NCBI GenBank assembly: GCA_937959275.1
Contig: CALGLU010000039.1
Coordinates: 1-64,000, forward strand
Direction: 5' to 3'
DNA: 64,000 nt
From: an uncultured Saprospiraceae bacterium
GTDB taxonomy: Bacteria; Bacteroidota; Bacteroidia; Chitinophagales; Saprospiraceae
Each line of letters begins with the position of its first letter. Positions within the stretch are counted from its first letter, which is position 1. This document shows, piece by piece, positions 17,573 to 26,245 of the stretch. A program made the position numbers and the translations under genes. A model generated the notes under the pieces. The model was given only the letters and a program-made list of their open reading frames with translations, was not told the origin of the DNA and did not search any database.

Positions 17573-19468
17573 ATGGCTAGATATATGAAAAATACGTTAG
17601 CATGGGGGCTCCTCTTCATGAGCTGCTCCGCGCAGCAAGGCCTTGTCTCCACTGAGCAAGCGAATACTGAACAATCTAGTCACAAACATTTTATAGTCCA
17701 GCGTAACATCATGATTCCGATGAGTGATGGCATCCAGTTAGCAACAGATATATACATTCCCGCAGAAAACGGAAAAGCTGTGAATCAAAAGCTGCCTCTA
17801 TTACTCCAACGAACACCCTATGGCAAAACCGCAGAGCGATTCAAACCATCAATCGACCTCTTGACAAAACGAGGCTATATCGTAGCGATGCAAGATTTAA
17901 GAGGCCGCTATGACTCAGAAGGTGATTTCACAAAGTACAGTTCATTAGAAGCACCAGATGGGGCAGCCACTGTTGAATACCTATCAAAATTACCAATAAC
18001 AACTGGAAACATAGGCATGTATGGTACGTCCTACGCAGCACATACTCAAGCCGATGCTTCAAAGTTAAACCCTAGCGGTCTCGCAGCGATGATTCTTAAT
18101 ATGGGCGGCATGACTAACGCATGGGATCATGCAGTCAGGCAAGGAGGAGCATTTGAATTAGGGAGAGAGCTATCTTGGGCATTTAGACAAATACCTGCCG
18201 AAATCAAAGACCCCGTTATCCAACAACATTTTGAAATCGAAACATTAAACGATTGGTATCAAGCTTGGCCTTTTCGCAAAGGCTTGAATCCTCTCTCAAT
18301 TGCTCCAAATTACGAGGATTACATTTTAGACGAGTTGACAAATACTGACTACGACGACTTTTGGAAACGTATTGGAATCAATTGGGTAGAATATTTTGAC
18401 CAGACGGCGGATGTTCCCATGGTGCATGTAGGTGGATGGTACGATATTTTCTTACGCGGCACCATTCAAAATTTTCAAGAATTAAAGAATCGACACCTGA
18501 CTCCTAAATGGTTAATCATCGGCCCTTGGACTCATGGTGGCAATCACAAAACATTCGCAGGTGATGTTGACTTTGGTGCTTCAGCAGCCATTCCAGATTT
18601 CAGGACGAGCTATCTGGCAGATTGGTTTGATTATCTACTAAAAGATGAGCGAGTTGACAGACTCCCTAAACAACCGATACAACTTTTCGTCATGGGAACA
18701 GGCAATGGTTCAAAAACTAAAAACGGAAAATTAAATCATGGTGGCTATTGGATTGAGTCTCATGTATGGCCTTTGGAAAATACGGATGCAACCACCTTGT
18801 ACTTAAATCACAATGGATTGTTACTTGAAGAACAATCTGATCAATCACAGCCATCAACGACATACACCTTTGACCCCAAACATCCAGTGCCCACTCTAGG
18901 TGGAAATGTATCAGCAAGAGTAAAAGATGGCGCTTACAACCAAAGAGAACGAGCTGATTTTTTTGGCTCACAGCCACCCTACTTGCCACTCCGCTCTAGA
19001 GCAGATGTACTTGTCTTTCAAACAGAACCTTTAGAAGAAGATATCCAAATTATTGGGCCCATATCAGTCAAATTATTTTGCTCCTCGACTGGTACAGATA
19101 CAGACTTCACTGTTAAGCTCGTAGATGTGTATCCGCCAAGCCAAGATTTCCCAGGAGGCTTTGATATGAATTTGACAGATGGCATTGTCCGTTTGAGCTA
19201 TCAAAATGGTAGAACAACTAGAGAGTTAATTGAACCCCACAAAATCTATGAAGTAGAGATCAATCCATTCCCGACAGCGAATGTCTTTAAGAAAGGGCAC
19301 AGAATCAGAGTTGATATTTCAAGTAGCAATTTCCCACGATGGGATGTCAACCCAAACACGGGCGAACCACTTGGTAAACACCGTAGATCGATCACAGTTG
19401 ATAACACGATTTATCATTCGGAGGAATATCCATCACAGATTGTCTTGCCAGTTGTGCCCTATAAATAA
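17573..19468 (+). CDS. CocE/NonD-family hydrolase (X-Pro dipeptidyl peptidase S15 fold), lipoprotein
   Basis: The protein of about 631 residues has the catalytic serine in MYGTSYAAHTQ, Asp in VGGWYDIF and His in IGPWTHGG, as in cocaine esterase and alpha-amino acid ester hydrolases. A C-terminal jelly-roll domain (PepX_C) follows from about residue 440. Starts at 17573 or 17585 both give an N-terminus with a lipobox-like LLFMSC; an earlier in-frame TTG at 17537 only adds a hydrophilic extension. It is probably periplasmic or surface-attached and hydrolyses acyl or peptidyl esters or amides; the substrate is unknown. A hairpin follows the gene at 19500-19526. Confidence 0.88.
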   Translation: MARYMKNTLAWGLLFMSCSAQQGLVSTEQANTEQSSHKHFIVQRNIMIPMSDGIQLATDIYIPAENGKAVNQKLPLLLQRTPYGKTAERFKPSIDLLTKRGYIVAMQDLRGRYDSEGDFTKYSSLEAPDGAATVEYLSKLPITTGNIGMYGTSYAAHTQADASKLNPSGLAAMILNMGGMTNAWDHAVRQGGAFELGRELSWAFRQIPAEIKDPVIQQHFEIETLNDWYQAWPFRKGLNPLSIAPNYEDYILDELTNTDYDDFWKRIGINWVEYFDQTADVPMVHVGGWYDIFLRGTIQNFQELKNRHLTPKWLIIGPWTHGGNHKTFAGDVDFGASAAIPDFRTSYLADWFDYLLKDERVDRLPKQPIQLFVMGTGNGSKTKNGKLNHGGYWIESHVWPLENTDATTLYLNHNGLLLEEQSDQSQPSTTYTFDPKHPVPTLGGNVSARVKDGAYNQRERADFFGSQPPYLPLRSRADVLVFQTEPLEEDIQIIGPISVKLFCSSTGTDTDFTVKLVDVYPPSQDFPGGFDMNLTDGIVRLSYQNGRTTRELIEPHKIYEVEINPFPTANVFKKGHRIRVDISSSNFPRWDVNPNTGEPLGKHRRSITVDNTIYHSEEYPSQIVLPVVPYK

Positions 19469-19499
19469 ACAACTTGATATGTTTCAGTAAGATGTATCT

Positions 19500-19526
19500 C
19501 CTGACATGTCTGTAAGACATGTCAGG
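19500..19526. terminator. Perfect 11-bp hairpin after the CocE-type gene
   Basis: CCTGACATGTC, loop TGTAA, GACATGTCAGG. The stem is strong but lacks a following T-run, so termination would be atypical. It may instead act as an mRNA-stabilising 3' structure. Confidence 0.5.
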
Positions 19527-19579
19527 TATGAAAAGAAAACCGATTGCCTTTTAACTGTAAGATCTTTGAGTGTGTATAA

Positions 19580-19693
19580 CATATTGCACTTCGAACCGTC
19601 ATCCTGAACTTGATTCAGGATCTCAAAATGTTAGATTCCGAATCAAGTTCGGAATGACGGACCTTATATAATTTGCTCAGAAAGTGCAATATG
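19580..19693. repeat. REP-like compound palindrome
   Basis: Outer arms CATATTGCACTT (19580-19591) and AAGTGCAATATG (19682-19693) enclose CGTCATCCTGAACTTGATTC-type and GAATCAAGTTCGGAATGACG-type arms. The inner sequence is shared with a second locus at 56374-56491, so this is a dispersed intergenic repeat. The right end of the IS110 element begins at the very next base. Confidence 0.75.
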
Positions 19694-19732
19694 AATTTCT
19701 ACGTTAAACCAAATTTATATGAAGTTATTTTT

Positions 19733-20734
19733 TCATACATAAGCCATCATTTTAACATATGGTGTTTGGCGGTTTATCACTGCAAATACTCTATGGATTA
19801 ATTTATTCTTTATTGCATTTGAAATGATTCCATATTCCTTTCCTTGGTTTAATTTTTTAGTATAATACTTTGTTATTTGTGGATCGTGCTGAATTGCGGA
19901 TAAGATGCAGTTTGAGAGTAAACTCTTCATTTTCTTATTCGCCATATGATTTACTTTGCGTCTCCCTTTTTTGATGCCTGAACTATTAGGAAAAGGAGCT
20001 ATACCACAATAACAAGCATATTTTCGAGCGTCGGTAAACGCTTCAAAATTATTTGTAGTGGCTATAAGATATGCAGCCGTAACATCTGCTATTCCTATGA
20101 TTGATTTAAGTAATTCATTATTCTTTGCTACTACAGGATCACTATTGATAATTTGATTCATTCTGTCTTCTAGACCTTTTATCTGTTTGTCATAATATTT
20201 TATCATAGCCAGGTTTTCAACAGTTAATTCTTCGTATAAATCTTTATCCATACTTGACTTTTGCTCCTTCAGAGTTACTTTTAAAGCCGTTCTATGCTTG
20301 ACGAATAGGTCACGTCGTGATAGCACGCTTTTTAGATTGATAATCAATGGTTTATCTAAAATAGTAGCGACTATACTATCCCGTTTTTCAAAGATGTATT
20401 TACAAATATCTTTGGAATCAGCCTTATCATCCTTGCCTCTACGTAAACCCAGAGATTTACTTATTCTTAATGGATTTTCTTCCAGACACGGTATAGATTC
20501 ACTTACTAGCCAGTATAAAAGGGCCTTAGAATATGAGCCTGTGTTTTCAAAACAAACAAACCACTCCTCAGTTGTGTGTTGAGTTTGTTGTTTTAAGTCC
20601 TTTACCAGAGACTTAAAACCTCTTTTAGAATTAGAATATTGGCCTAAATATATAGCCGTTCCGTTTTCAAAATATGAAACATCGATGACTGCTTTTGACA
20701 CATCAATGTCAATAAAAAAATAATACTTATCCAT
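19733..20734 (-). CDS. IS110-family transposase (DEDD recombinase)
   Basis: The 333-residue protein has an N-terminal RuvC-like DEDD domain with probable catalytic residues Asp11 (IDIDVSK), Glu63 (CFENTG), Asp103 and Asp106 (KDDKADSKD), a central coiled region (about 140-200) and the C-terminal Transposase_20 domain with IIGIADVTAAYL, YCGIAPFPNSSG (candidate catalytic Ser251/252) and KKGRRKVNHM. All key residues are present and the frame is intact, so it may be active. IS110 recombinases are known to use a bridge RNA encoded in the element's non-coding end to choose target and donor sites. Confidence 0.95.
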   Translation of the reverse strand: MDKYYFFIDIDVSKAVIDVSYFENGTAIYLGQYSNSKRGFKSLVKDLKQQTQHTTEEWFVCFENTGSYSKALLYWLVSESIPCLEENPLRISKSLGLRRGKDDKADSKDICKYIFEKRDSIVATILDKPLIINLKSVLSRRDLFVKHRTALKVTLKEQKSSMDKDLYEELTVENLAMIKYYDKQIKGLEDRMNQIINSDPVVAKNNELLKSIIGIADVTAAYLIATTNNFEAFTDARKYACYCGIAPFPNSSGIKKGRRKVNHMANKKMKSLLSNCILSAIQHDPQITKYYTKKLNQGKEYGIISNAIKNKLIHRVFAVINRQTPYVKMMAYV

Positions 20735-20990
20735 ATCTTTAGATTATTAAATGAGAAGATTAACACTAATACCTTTAGTAGGCCTTAAAGCCTAAATTTC
20801 TACTTGGTGCTTAATCTAAAATAGTAGTGGAGGACTGAATCATATTATAAGGCATGATCCTTAGTTTTACACATAGTTCACCTCCACTACTTTATCAACA
20901 TAAAAATGTGGATTCTAAAAGAAAAAGAAGCAAAAAGAAAATATAGTAATAATAGTAATATGATTATTTTAATCATATTACAAGACTAAA
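20735..20990 (-). ncRNA. Candidate bridge-RNA region of the IS110 element
   Basis: The non-coding region upstream of the transposase holds an 11-bp perfect stem (AGTAGTGGAGG at 20823-20833 with CCTCCACTACT at 20881-20891) enclosing a 47-nt loop that has its own small hairpins (ATCAT/ATGAT, AAGG/CCTT). Nearby are TAGGC/GCCTA arms and a 12-bp perfect hairpin at 20955-20981. AATTTCTAC at 20795-20803 repeats the nine bases at the right end of the element (19694-19702), as a donor-guide segment might. Stem-loops with guide loops in this position are the hallmark of IS110 bridge RNAs. The assignment is inference from position and structure. Confidence 0.45.
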
Positions 20991-21068
20991 GGTTTTACAC
21001 ACGATCTTTGAGACCTTACAGCTGATTTCTATAATTTAACTATATTGAAATTGAATTAATCAGTGTCA

Positions 21069-21794
21069 ATGAGTTTACTCAAAACCAAGAGAACATTTCA
21101 TCCCACGGAGGATGATAAAAATTGGAAAATTTTATTTGAACTGCATTTCCAAAACTTACAATCTCTCAATGCCATATCAACACTTTGGATTTCTGGTTTC
21201 TCAAAACTAGGTATGAATCAAAGCCGTCGACCACTCGCTGACAGACTAACTCAAGCGATCAAACCATACACCGGCTATACCTTCATTCAAACTGATGAAA
21301 ACATAATCCTAGAGCAGATCGACTGGTACAGAATGATTGCGAATTACCAAATGCCGCTGACTAGTTTTGTGCGCACTCCTGAAGAACTCGAGTATTGTGA
21401 CGAGCCAGATATCTGGCATGACATCATGGGCCACATACCATTCTTAGCAGAGAAGGATTATTCAGATATGTATCAATTATTGGCTCAAACATATATTACA
21501 GCCTATGAGTCTAGCAGATCGGATTTATTAAAGGAATTAGATTTTATTGGTGGCATGCTCATTGAGTTGGGCTTGATAAAGGAAGCTTCTGGACTTAAGG
21601 CGTTTGGTGCTACCTTTTATTCTTCATCAGAAGTATTCGCTGCTTTTAAGCCAGAAAATCAAATTCAATTTACATTGGATGCCTTGGTGTCTGGAGAATC
21701 TTATGACCGCCACAGTTTTCAAGGGAAGTATTACATCTTTGATTCATTAGAGCAGTTAGTGGATTTGATTGACAATATCAGAACACGATTGTGA
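21069..21794 (+). CDS. phhA: Phenylalanine 4-monooxygenase (biopterin-dependent aromatic amino acid hydroxylase)
   Basis: The 241-residue protein has the fold's catalytic core. Iron ligands are the two histidines of EPDIWHDIMGHIP (His117, His122) and Glu166 in IELGLIKE; FGATFYSSSEV forms part of the pterin pocket. It hydroxylates phenylalanine to tyrosine with tetrahydropterin and oxygen in the cytoplasm. It is slightly shorter than most bacterial homologues and has no regulatory domain. An in-frame GTG lies two codons upstream at 21063. The gene stands alone, downstream of the IS110 element, whose insertion may have replaced part of its upstream region. Confidence 0.9.
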   Translation: MSLLKTKRTFHPTEDDKNWKILFELHFQNLQSLNAISTLWISGFSKLGMNQSRRPLADRLTQAIKPYTGYTFIQTDENIILEQIDWYRMIANYQMPLTSFVRTPEELEYCDEPDIWHDIMGHIPFLAEKDYSDMYQLLAQTYITAYESSRSDLLKELDFIGGMLIELGLIKEASGLKAFGATFYSSSEVFAAFKPENQIQFTLDALVSGESYDRHSFQGKYYIFDSLEQLVDLIDNIRTRL

Positions 21795-21845
21795 AATCAG
21801 TTCAATAAATAACAATGCAGAAGAACAAGAATTATTCAACTTCTT

Positions 21846-22445
21846 TTAAAAATATGGCTCAACTTCTGGCTCACCATAGAAAAGTCCAAGTAGTATCAAA
21901 AACCATAAAAACAAGCCGCAAACAATAAGTACAATTTGTCTAGTCGAAAATCCAGATCTTATCTTAAGAGCATATTGTGTAGATAATTCTATACCACGAT
22001 TAAAGGCATCTATTGGTTGAATAAACACTAGAAAACTAAAAACAGCAATTATAGAATATAGATCAGGAAGACGGTTGCATAATGATAAAACCACAAAGAC
22101 AACAAATAGGCCGGTGCTTGAGTAGCTTTTTTCATAACCCCGACTCTTAGCAAATTTTAATATTCGTTCAAATAAGGAATGCAAAAATAATATTGAAAAT
22201 ATCGCTCTTGCAGCTGGCATGATCGTAAGCCTATCCTTTTGTTCAAAGAATTTCCACGCCTTGTACATCCACCAAATATTGTATATGCCGAGAGTTGCAA
22301 CAGATAAAATAATAAACTGATCAACTGTTTGAAATTCTACTTGAATTTTAGAATCTTGATCAGAATTAAAGTCTAAGTCTAATATGTCTTCGTTCGTCAT
22401 TCTTAATGATTTTGTATAAGATTGGCTTTGCATTGAACTGCTCAT
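21846..22445 (-). CDS. Multi-pass membrane protein (DUF4234-like), unknown function
   Basis: About 199 residues from the ATG at 22445, with four hydrophobic segments. The segment FIILSVATLGIYNIWWMYKAW resembles the opening helix of DUF4234-type membrane proteins, where a small helix is followed by an aromatic YKxW motif. An in-frame GTG at 22511 would add 22 residues with no clear role, so the later ATG was preferred. It stands alone between phhA and the secreted triple-repeat protein gene. No function can be assigned. Confidence 0.6.
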   Translation of the reverse strand: MSSSMQSQSYTKSLRMTNEDILDLDFNSDQDSKIQVEFQTVDQFIILSVATLGIYNIWWMYKAWKFFEQKDRLTIMPAARAIFSILFLHSLFERILKFAKSRGYEKSYSSTGLFVVFVVLSLCNRLPDLYSIIAVFSFLVFIQPIDAFNRGIELSTQYALKIRSGFSTRQIVLIVCGLFLWFLILLGLFYGEPEVEPYF

Positions 22446-22633
22446 CTTGAATAGTCGTCCATCTTCTGCTTTAAAACACAGCAGTTGTGCGCGATATAAT
22501 ATATCGTGCACTTCAGGACAATTGTAATGAAGTTCTTAATCATAAAGCCTAATTCTATATACAAGATAACTCAATTTAGCTAAATTTAATTTATCTCGTG
22601 TCTAGTTTTTGCACACTACTTATTCAACTACAA

Positions 22634-22664
22634 TAAAAAAGAGCACCAACTTTGTCAGTGCTCT
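22634..22664 (-). terminator. Rho-independent terminator
   Basis: On the minus strand AGAGCAC, a short loop and GTGCTCT are followed by a run of six T (22639-22634). It lies 80 bp downstream of the 22744-23997 gene, which it should end. Confidence 0.8.
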
Positions 22665-22743
22665 CTTGCAAACAGTTTAATCAAATTAATGCTTTGTTAT
22701 ATGTTCTGGCAAAACCAAAATGCCAAACACTCACCTATTTGAT

Positions 22744-23997
22744 TTAATTAAAGTCAATTGATTCGATGTCATCCCAAGGGACATAGGTAGCATCATCCGA
22801 GTTAGAAGACATAAAGACAAGCAATCCATCATTGTTTTCATCTACATCAACCTTATCATCTAGTTCTAAGGTTTGACCACCAGTTGTTGTCACCACTGTA
22901 TGTCTTCGTCCTTTGCGAGTAATCTTTTTTACGTTAGCAAAAGGAATAAAATATTCAATATCATCATCCATTCCATTTAACATCTCCAATTGGTACGCCT
23001 CATCTAAATCATACACAATTTGTCCTTTTAATTTTGTACCTGCTTTGGTGTGGATAGTACCTTCTAACTTTTCGTCACCATTAAAATCTCTGTAATGTAT
23101 ACCCTTCTGGTTTGGCACTGCCGTAAATTCTATCTTCTCAAATTCATCCCAATCAATATCCACGCGACCCTGCCCAGGCATATTGACAATAATTCCTCTA
23201 TTACTCTTATCCACATCATTTGTACCATCTAGTTCAAACATTCTTCCTGAATTTAGGGTTACTTCTGAGCCACCCCAAACTTTCTCGATAGACTTAATAT
23301 TCCCGAATTGAATGTCTAAATCGCCATCCTCATATTCTCCGTTTAATTCGTCTAGTGTCACTCGTTCGTCATGATCCCACTGCAAATAGCCAGTATATGA
23401 ACCTTGCTCAGTGTGGACAACACCATACAAAGGATCACCAAAATAATTAGAAAGCACAGCAGGTGTTTCTTTAAACTCAACATTCTCTATGTCTTTCCAA
23501 TCAAATTTAAGTAACCCAATCTCCGCATCATGTATCTGGACAGTCGCTCCAATATCATTTGAACCACCTTTCAACTTAAAGGCATCACCATTTTTTAATG
23601 TGACTGTCACCTTGTTATTCGACCGAATTTTGATGTTTTTAATATCTCCAAATTGAGCAGCAAATGAATGCGTATGACTACAATCGCCCCAATTCATAGA
23701 AACATTACCAAACAAAGAGTTCTTTTTGCCTCTATTGCAGTCGCTTACAATATCTAATTCATCATCAGATAAATAGTCTAGATAGTCATTATCTGGTTTA
23801 GAAGAATTAAAAAAATCAAACCAAAATATTTCTTCGTTTCCCCATCTGATCTGCCCAGTGAATTCATCTCCATTCTCTAAGCTTACTGTGCCATATATAA
23901 ATAGTTCGGATGAAGTTGTTGTCAATGTTTTGATCTCGTTGAGTAGAAGCGCGTTAATCAATGCCGTACATATGATTAAGAAGAGTTTGTTTTTCAT
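22744..23997 (-). CDS. Secreted triple-repeat protein (paralogue of 26246-27475)
   Basis: The 417-residue protein has a signal-like hydrophobic N-terminus (about 1-20) and three imperfect repeats starting near residues 34, 190 and 305. Each repeat follows the pattern YGxVxTxxG..GxIxWDxDE..LNG..IxFxNIxxI..G..LxGxNDV..NxGI..VxIxWDxFExIEF, and is probably all-beta. Repeat 1 carries an insertion of about 50 residues (SDDELDIVSDCNRG). I know no named family. The paralogue 26246-27475 has the same architecture, and the LytS/LytTR genes lie between them. It has its own terminator and a 383-bp upstream gap, so probably its own promoter. Confidence 0.6.
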   Translation of the reverse strand: MKNKLFLIICTALINALLLNEIKTLTTTSSELFIYGTVSLENGDEFTGQIRWGNEEIFWFDFFNSSKPDNDYLDYLSDDELDIVSDCNRGKKNSLFGNVSMNWGDCSHTHSFAAQFGDIKNIKIRSNNKVTVTLKNGDAFKLKGGSNDIGATVQIHDAEIGLLKFDWKDIENVEFKETPAVLSNYFGDPLYGVVHTEQGSYTGYLQWDHDERVTLDELNGEYEDGDLDIQFGNIKSIEKVWGGSEVTLNSGRMFELDGTNDVDKSNRGIIVNMPGQGRVDIDWDEFEKIEFTAVPNQKGIHYRDFNGDEKLEGTIHTKAGTKLKGQIVYDLDEAYQLEMLNGMDDDIEYFIPFANVKKITRKGRRHTVVTTTGGQTLELDDKVDVDENNDGLLVFMSSNSDDATYVPWDDIESIDFN

Positions 23998-24380
23998 AAT
24001 ACTTAAGGGTTTCTATAAAAGTTAACAATCAGATTACAGAAGCAAATATGCAATTGAACTAGAGTAAATAAAACTCATTCTAGATGAATAGGTCAATAAC
24101 CGAACTGAATCGGACTTTTTATGGAATGAAGATTTATTGAGATTGAAATTATATTTTCCCAATTCTACAAGGTCGCCTCTTTGGAACCCCATGTTGTCAA
24201 TGACATTGCAATAGACAATGTCCATTGCGTTTGGCCTAAGCTCGTTGGGCTTACTGAAAACCAATTTGTAAAATTTAATAATTATTAAACAAGAGGATAT
24301 AACAAAGAGGAACACTCCAAGTTAATTTAATGAATTGAAAAATATAGCATATTAAAAAGGAAAGGAATACTTTGAAACGT
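23998..24380. other. Intergenic region between the LytTR regulator and the triple-repeat gene
   Basis: A 93-codon minus-strand frame (24034-24315) lies here but looks non-coding: hydrophobic and polar residues are unpatterned, and there is no family likeness. A small dyad ACATTG/CAATGT occurs near 24200-24225. The region probably holds the promoter of the triple-repeat gene and may be a target of the neighbouring LytTR regulator. Confidence 0.4.
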
Positions 24381-25139
24381 CTACCGATCCAACCAAGACT
24401 TAAATACAGGTGCCTTTTCTGTACTCACAATAATATCCTCTTCAATGTGAGGTTTTAATTTTAACTTTAATCGCCCTTTGAAATAAGTATGTATTTCATC
24501 TATACCATTAAAATGAACGATAAATTTTCTATTGATTCGAAAGAAAGAATCAGGGTTTAGCATTTGATCAATCTCATCTAAGGTATTATTGATGGGCAGT
24601 CTGTTTTTTTGAGCATCTACGATGAAGGTCATTTTATCTTGACTATAAAAATAGTGTATTGAAGAAGCTTCTATAGACTTTATTGTTGTGCCTAGTTTAC
24701 AAAGAAATCTAGATTTATATTGTTTGGGTTGAGAAATAAGAGCCGATTTGACTTGCTCTAATAAATCGTCTCTATTCTTCAATGGCATCATTTGACTACT
24801 CTTTTGAAGAGCTTGTTCTAATCTATCTTTCTGAATCGGCTTTAATAAGTAATCAATACTATTGACTTCAAACGCTTGTATCGCATATTTCTCATAAGCA
24901 GTTGTAAATATAATCGGGCACTTTACCTGTACTTCAGCATAAATCGAAAAACAAAGCCCATCAGCTAGATGAATATCACTCAATATTAGATCTGGATGAG
25001 AATGCGTCATTAACCACTGTATAGAATCTTCAATCGTATCAATCACTTCGAGAATCTGAGTTTCAGGAGCAATCTCTAATACAAGTGACTTTAATTTTTC
25101 AGCCGCTAAATGTTCATCTTCAATAATTAATATAGTCAT
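24381..25139 (-). CDS. LytTR-family response regulator
   Basis: The 252-residue protein has a receiver domain (1-120) with acidic pocket IEDEH (Glu7, Asp8), phospho-acceptor Asp55 in LILSDIHL, switch Thr in FTTAYEKYA and Lys101 in LLKPIQ, then a LytTR DNA-binding domain (about 145-250) with FFRINRKFIVHFNGI. It is the cognate partner of the LytS-type kinase encoded 18 bp upstream. LytTR regulators bind direct-repeat sites; the adjacent triple-repeat genes are the obvious candidate targets. Confidence 0.95.
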   Translation of the reverse strand: MTILIIEDEHLAAEKLKSLVLEIAPETQILEVIDTIEDSIQWLMTHSHPDLILSDIHLADGLCFSIYAEVQVKCPIIFTTAYEKYAIQAFEVNSIDYLLKPIQKDRLEQALQKSSQMMPLKNRDDLLEQVKSALISQPKQYKSRFLCKLGTTIKSIEASSIHYFYSQDKMTFIVDAQKNRLPINNTLDEIDQMLNPDSFFRINRKFIVHFNGIDEIHTYFKGRLKLKLKPHIEEDIIVSTEKAPVFKSWLDR

Positions 25140-25157
25140 TACACCTTATTTAATACC

Positions 25158-26189
25158 TTACGAATAGGGTTCTACCTTAATGAGTGGGAGTCTTACCTGG
25201 AAGACATCCATCGTTTCGATTATCTCAACTTTCTTCTTTGAGAAAAATTCATACCTCGTACGAATATTATCAATGCCTGTCCCAATCCGATTATTGGGCT
25301 CAATCCTCTTTTTTTGAAGCGTATTCTTCACAACTAAAAATTCCGAGTTATCTGAATGCATTGAAATATGCAGTGGTTTCTTTTTACTTATCACATTATG
25401 TTTGAATGCATTTTCGACTAACATCTGAATTGATAAAGGCGGAATGGCCATATCCAAATCTTGTTCGTCAACATTGATTTCAATCGTAAATGCATTTTGA
25501 AAACGAATATTTAATAGAAATACATACGAATCAATCATCTCTAATTCTTCCCTCACTGTTGTTAAATCTGTTTGCTCCGTACGCAAGATAGATCGATACA
25601 CTTCAGCGAATTTATCAAGATACTTTTTTGATAAGTCCCGATCAATATCAATTAATGAAGAGAGTGTATTTAAATTATTAAATAAAAAGTGTGGGTCAAG
25701 ATGGTTGCGCAACATCATCATCTGCGATCTTGAATTTTCCTTTTGTAGAATTTCTGATTCCAGATCAGCCTTACGCCAAGCTCTCAAGAATTTTACGCCA
25801 AAAAACAAAGAATAAATAGGCAGTAACAATGCCACACCATAGACATTCAGCAAGATCATCTGTCCAAATTCTGGAGGTGCTTCTGTGAAACTACTTTTAA
25901 TAATTTGATACGCCAGATTGAGTACAAACAAAGACAAACAAGTCCCCAATATCAAATGAGCAATAAATCGTAACCCTGATCTTTTTTTCCACGGCAAAAT
26001 CATATTGAGACCCTTGTTTAATACGATATTAATACTCAGTACAAAAACAAATGATATCAATAATCCCGCAACTGTTAGCTTAAAAAAGCTATTTCGCTCT
26101 GGATCAATCGTTTGCAGAATGAACCCACTAATACCTAAAAGACCAATTAAACCCAATATTAGAAGTCCTGTCTTTTTACTCAACAACAA
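25158..26189 (-). CDS. LytS-type sensor histidine kinase
   Basis: The 343-residue protein has four predicted membrane segments (about 9-28, 38-60, 75-97, 110-132), a short coiled linker and a His_kinase domain with phospho-acceptor His167 in RNHLDPHFLFNNLN. An HATPase domain follows with the N box MLVENAFKHN and GTGIDNIRTRY. There is no extracytoplasmic sensor domain, so the signal is likely sensed in or near the membrane. The start is TTG at 26189, directly after an in-frame TGA; no ATG lies before the first helix. It is 56 bp downstream of a triple-repeat gene and 18 bp upstream of the LytTR gene. Confidence 0.93.
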   Translation of the reverse strand: MLLSKKTGLLILGLIGLLGISGFILQTIDPERNSFFKLTVAGLLISFVFVLSINIVLNKGLNMILPWKKRSGLRFIAHLILGTCLSLFVLNLAYQIIKSSFTEAPPEFGQMILLNVYGVALLLPIYSLFFGVKFLRAWRKADLESEILQKENSRSQMMMLRNHLDPHFLFNNLNTLSSLIDIDRDLSKKYLDKFAEVYRSILRTEQTDLTTVREELEMIDSYVFLLNIRFQNAFTIEINVDEQDLDMAIPPLSIQMLVENAFKHNVISKKKPLHISMHSDNSEFLVVKNTLQKKRIEPNNRIGTGIDNIRTRYEFFSKKKVEIIETMDVFQVRLPLIKVEPYS

Positions 26190-26245
26190 TCAGTTTTAGA
26201 TAAGCTAATGTAAGAATGATCTTGGAAGTCAGCAGCAAATTAAGT

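Larger units (their letters stand above)
19694..20990 (-). mobile_element. IS110-family insertion sequence
   Basis: The element consists of the transposase gene (19733-20734), a 39-bp right end (19694-19732) sharing TTTGGTT and ACGTAGAAATTCA with the fragment at the start of the window, and a longer structured non-coding region upstream of the transposase. No terminal inverted repeats are visible, as usual for IS110. The left boundary is not determined; the end given is a guess that includes the hairpins at 20823-20891 and 20955-20981. Confidence 0.7.

Noticed and set aside
19561-21013. Flanking direct repeat GATCTTTGAG (19561 and 21004) as a target duplication of the IS element
   Set aside because: Ten shared bases lie at unequal distances from the likely ends, the first copy lies outside the palindrome that abuts the right end, and IS110 elements do not usually make such duplications.
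24180-24270. Integron attC-like site (GCCCAAC near 24240)
   Set aside because: The matching inverse core and the expected imperfect palindrome are missing, and there is no integrase.
24034-24315. Small minus-strand gene of 93 codons
   Set aside because: No domain, no convincing start and residues without pattern. It lies in the probable promoter region of the triple-repeat gene.
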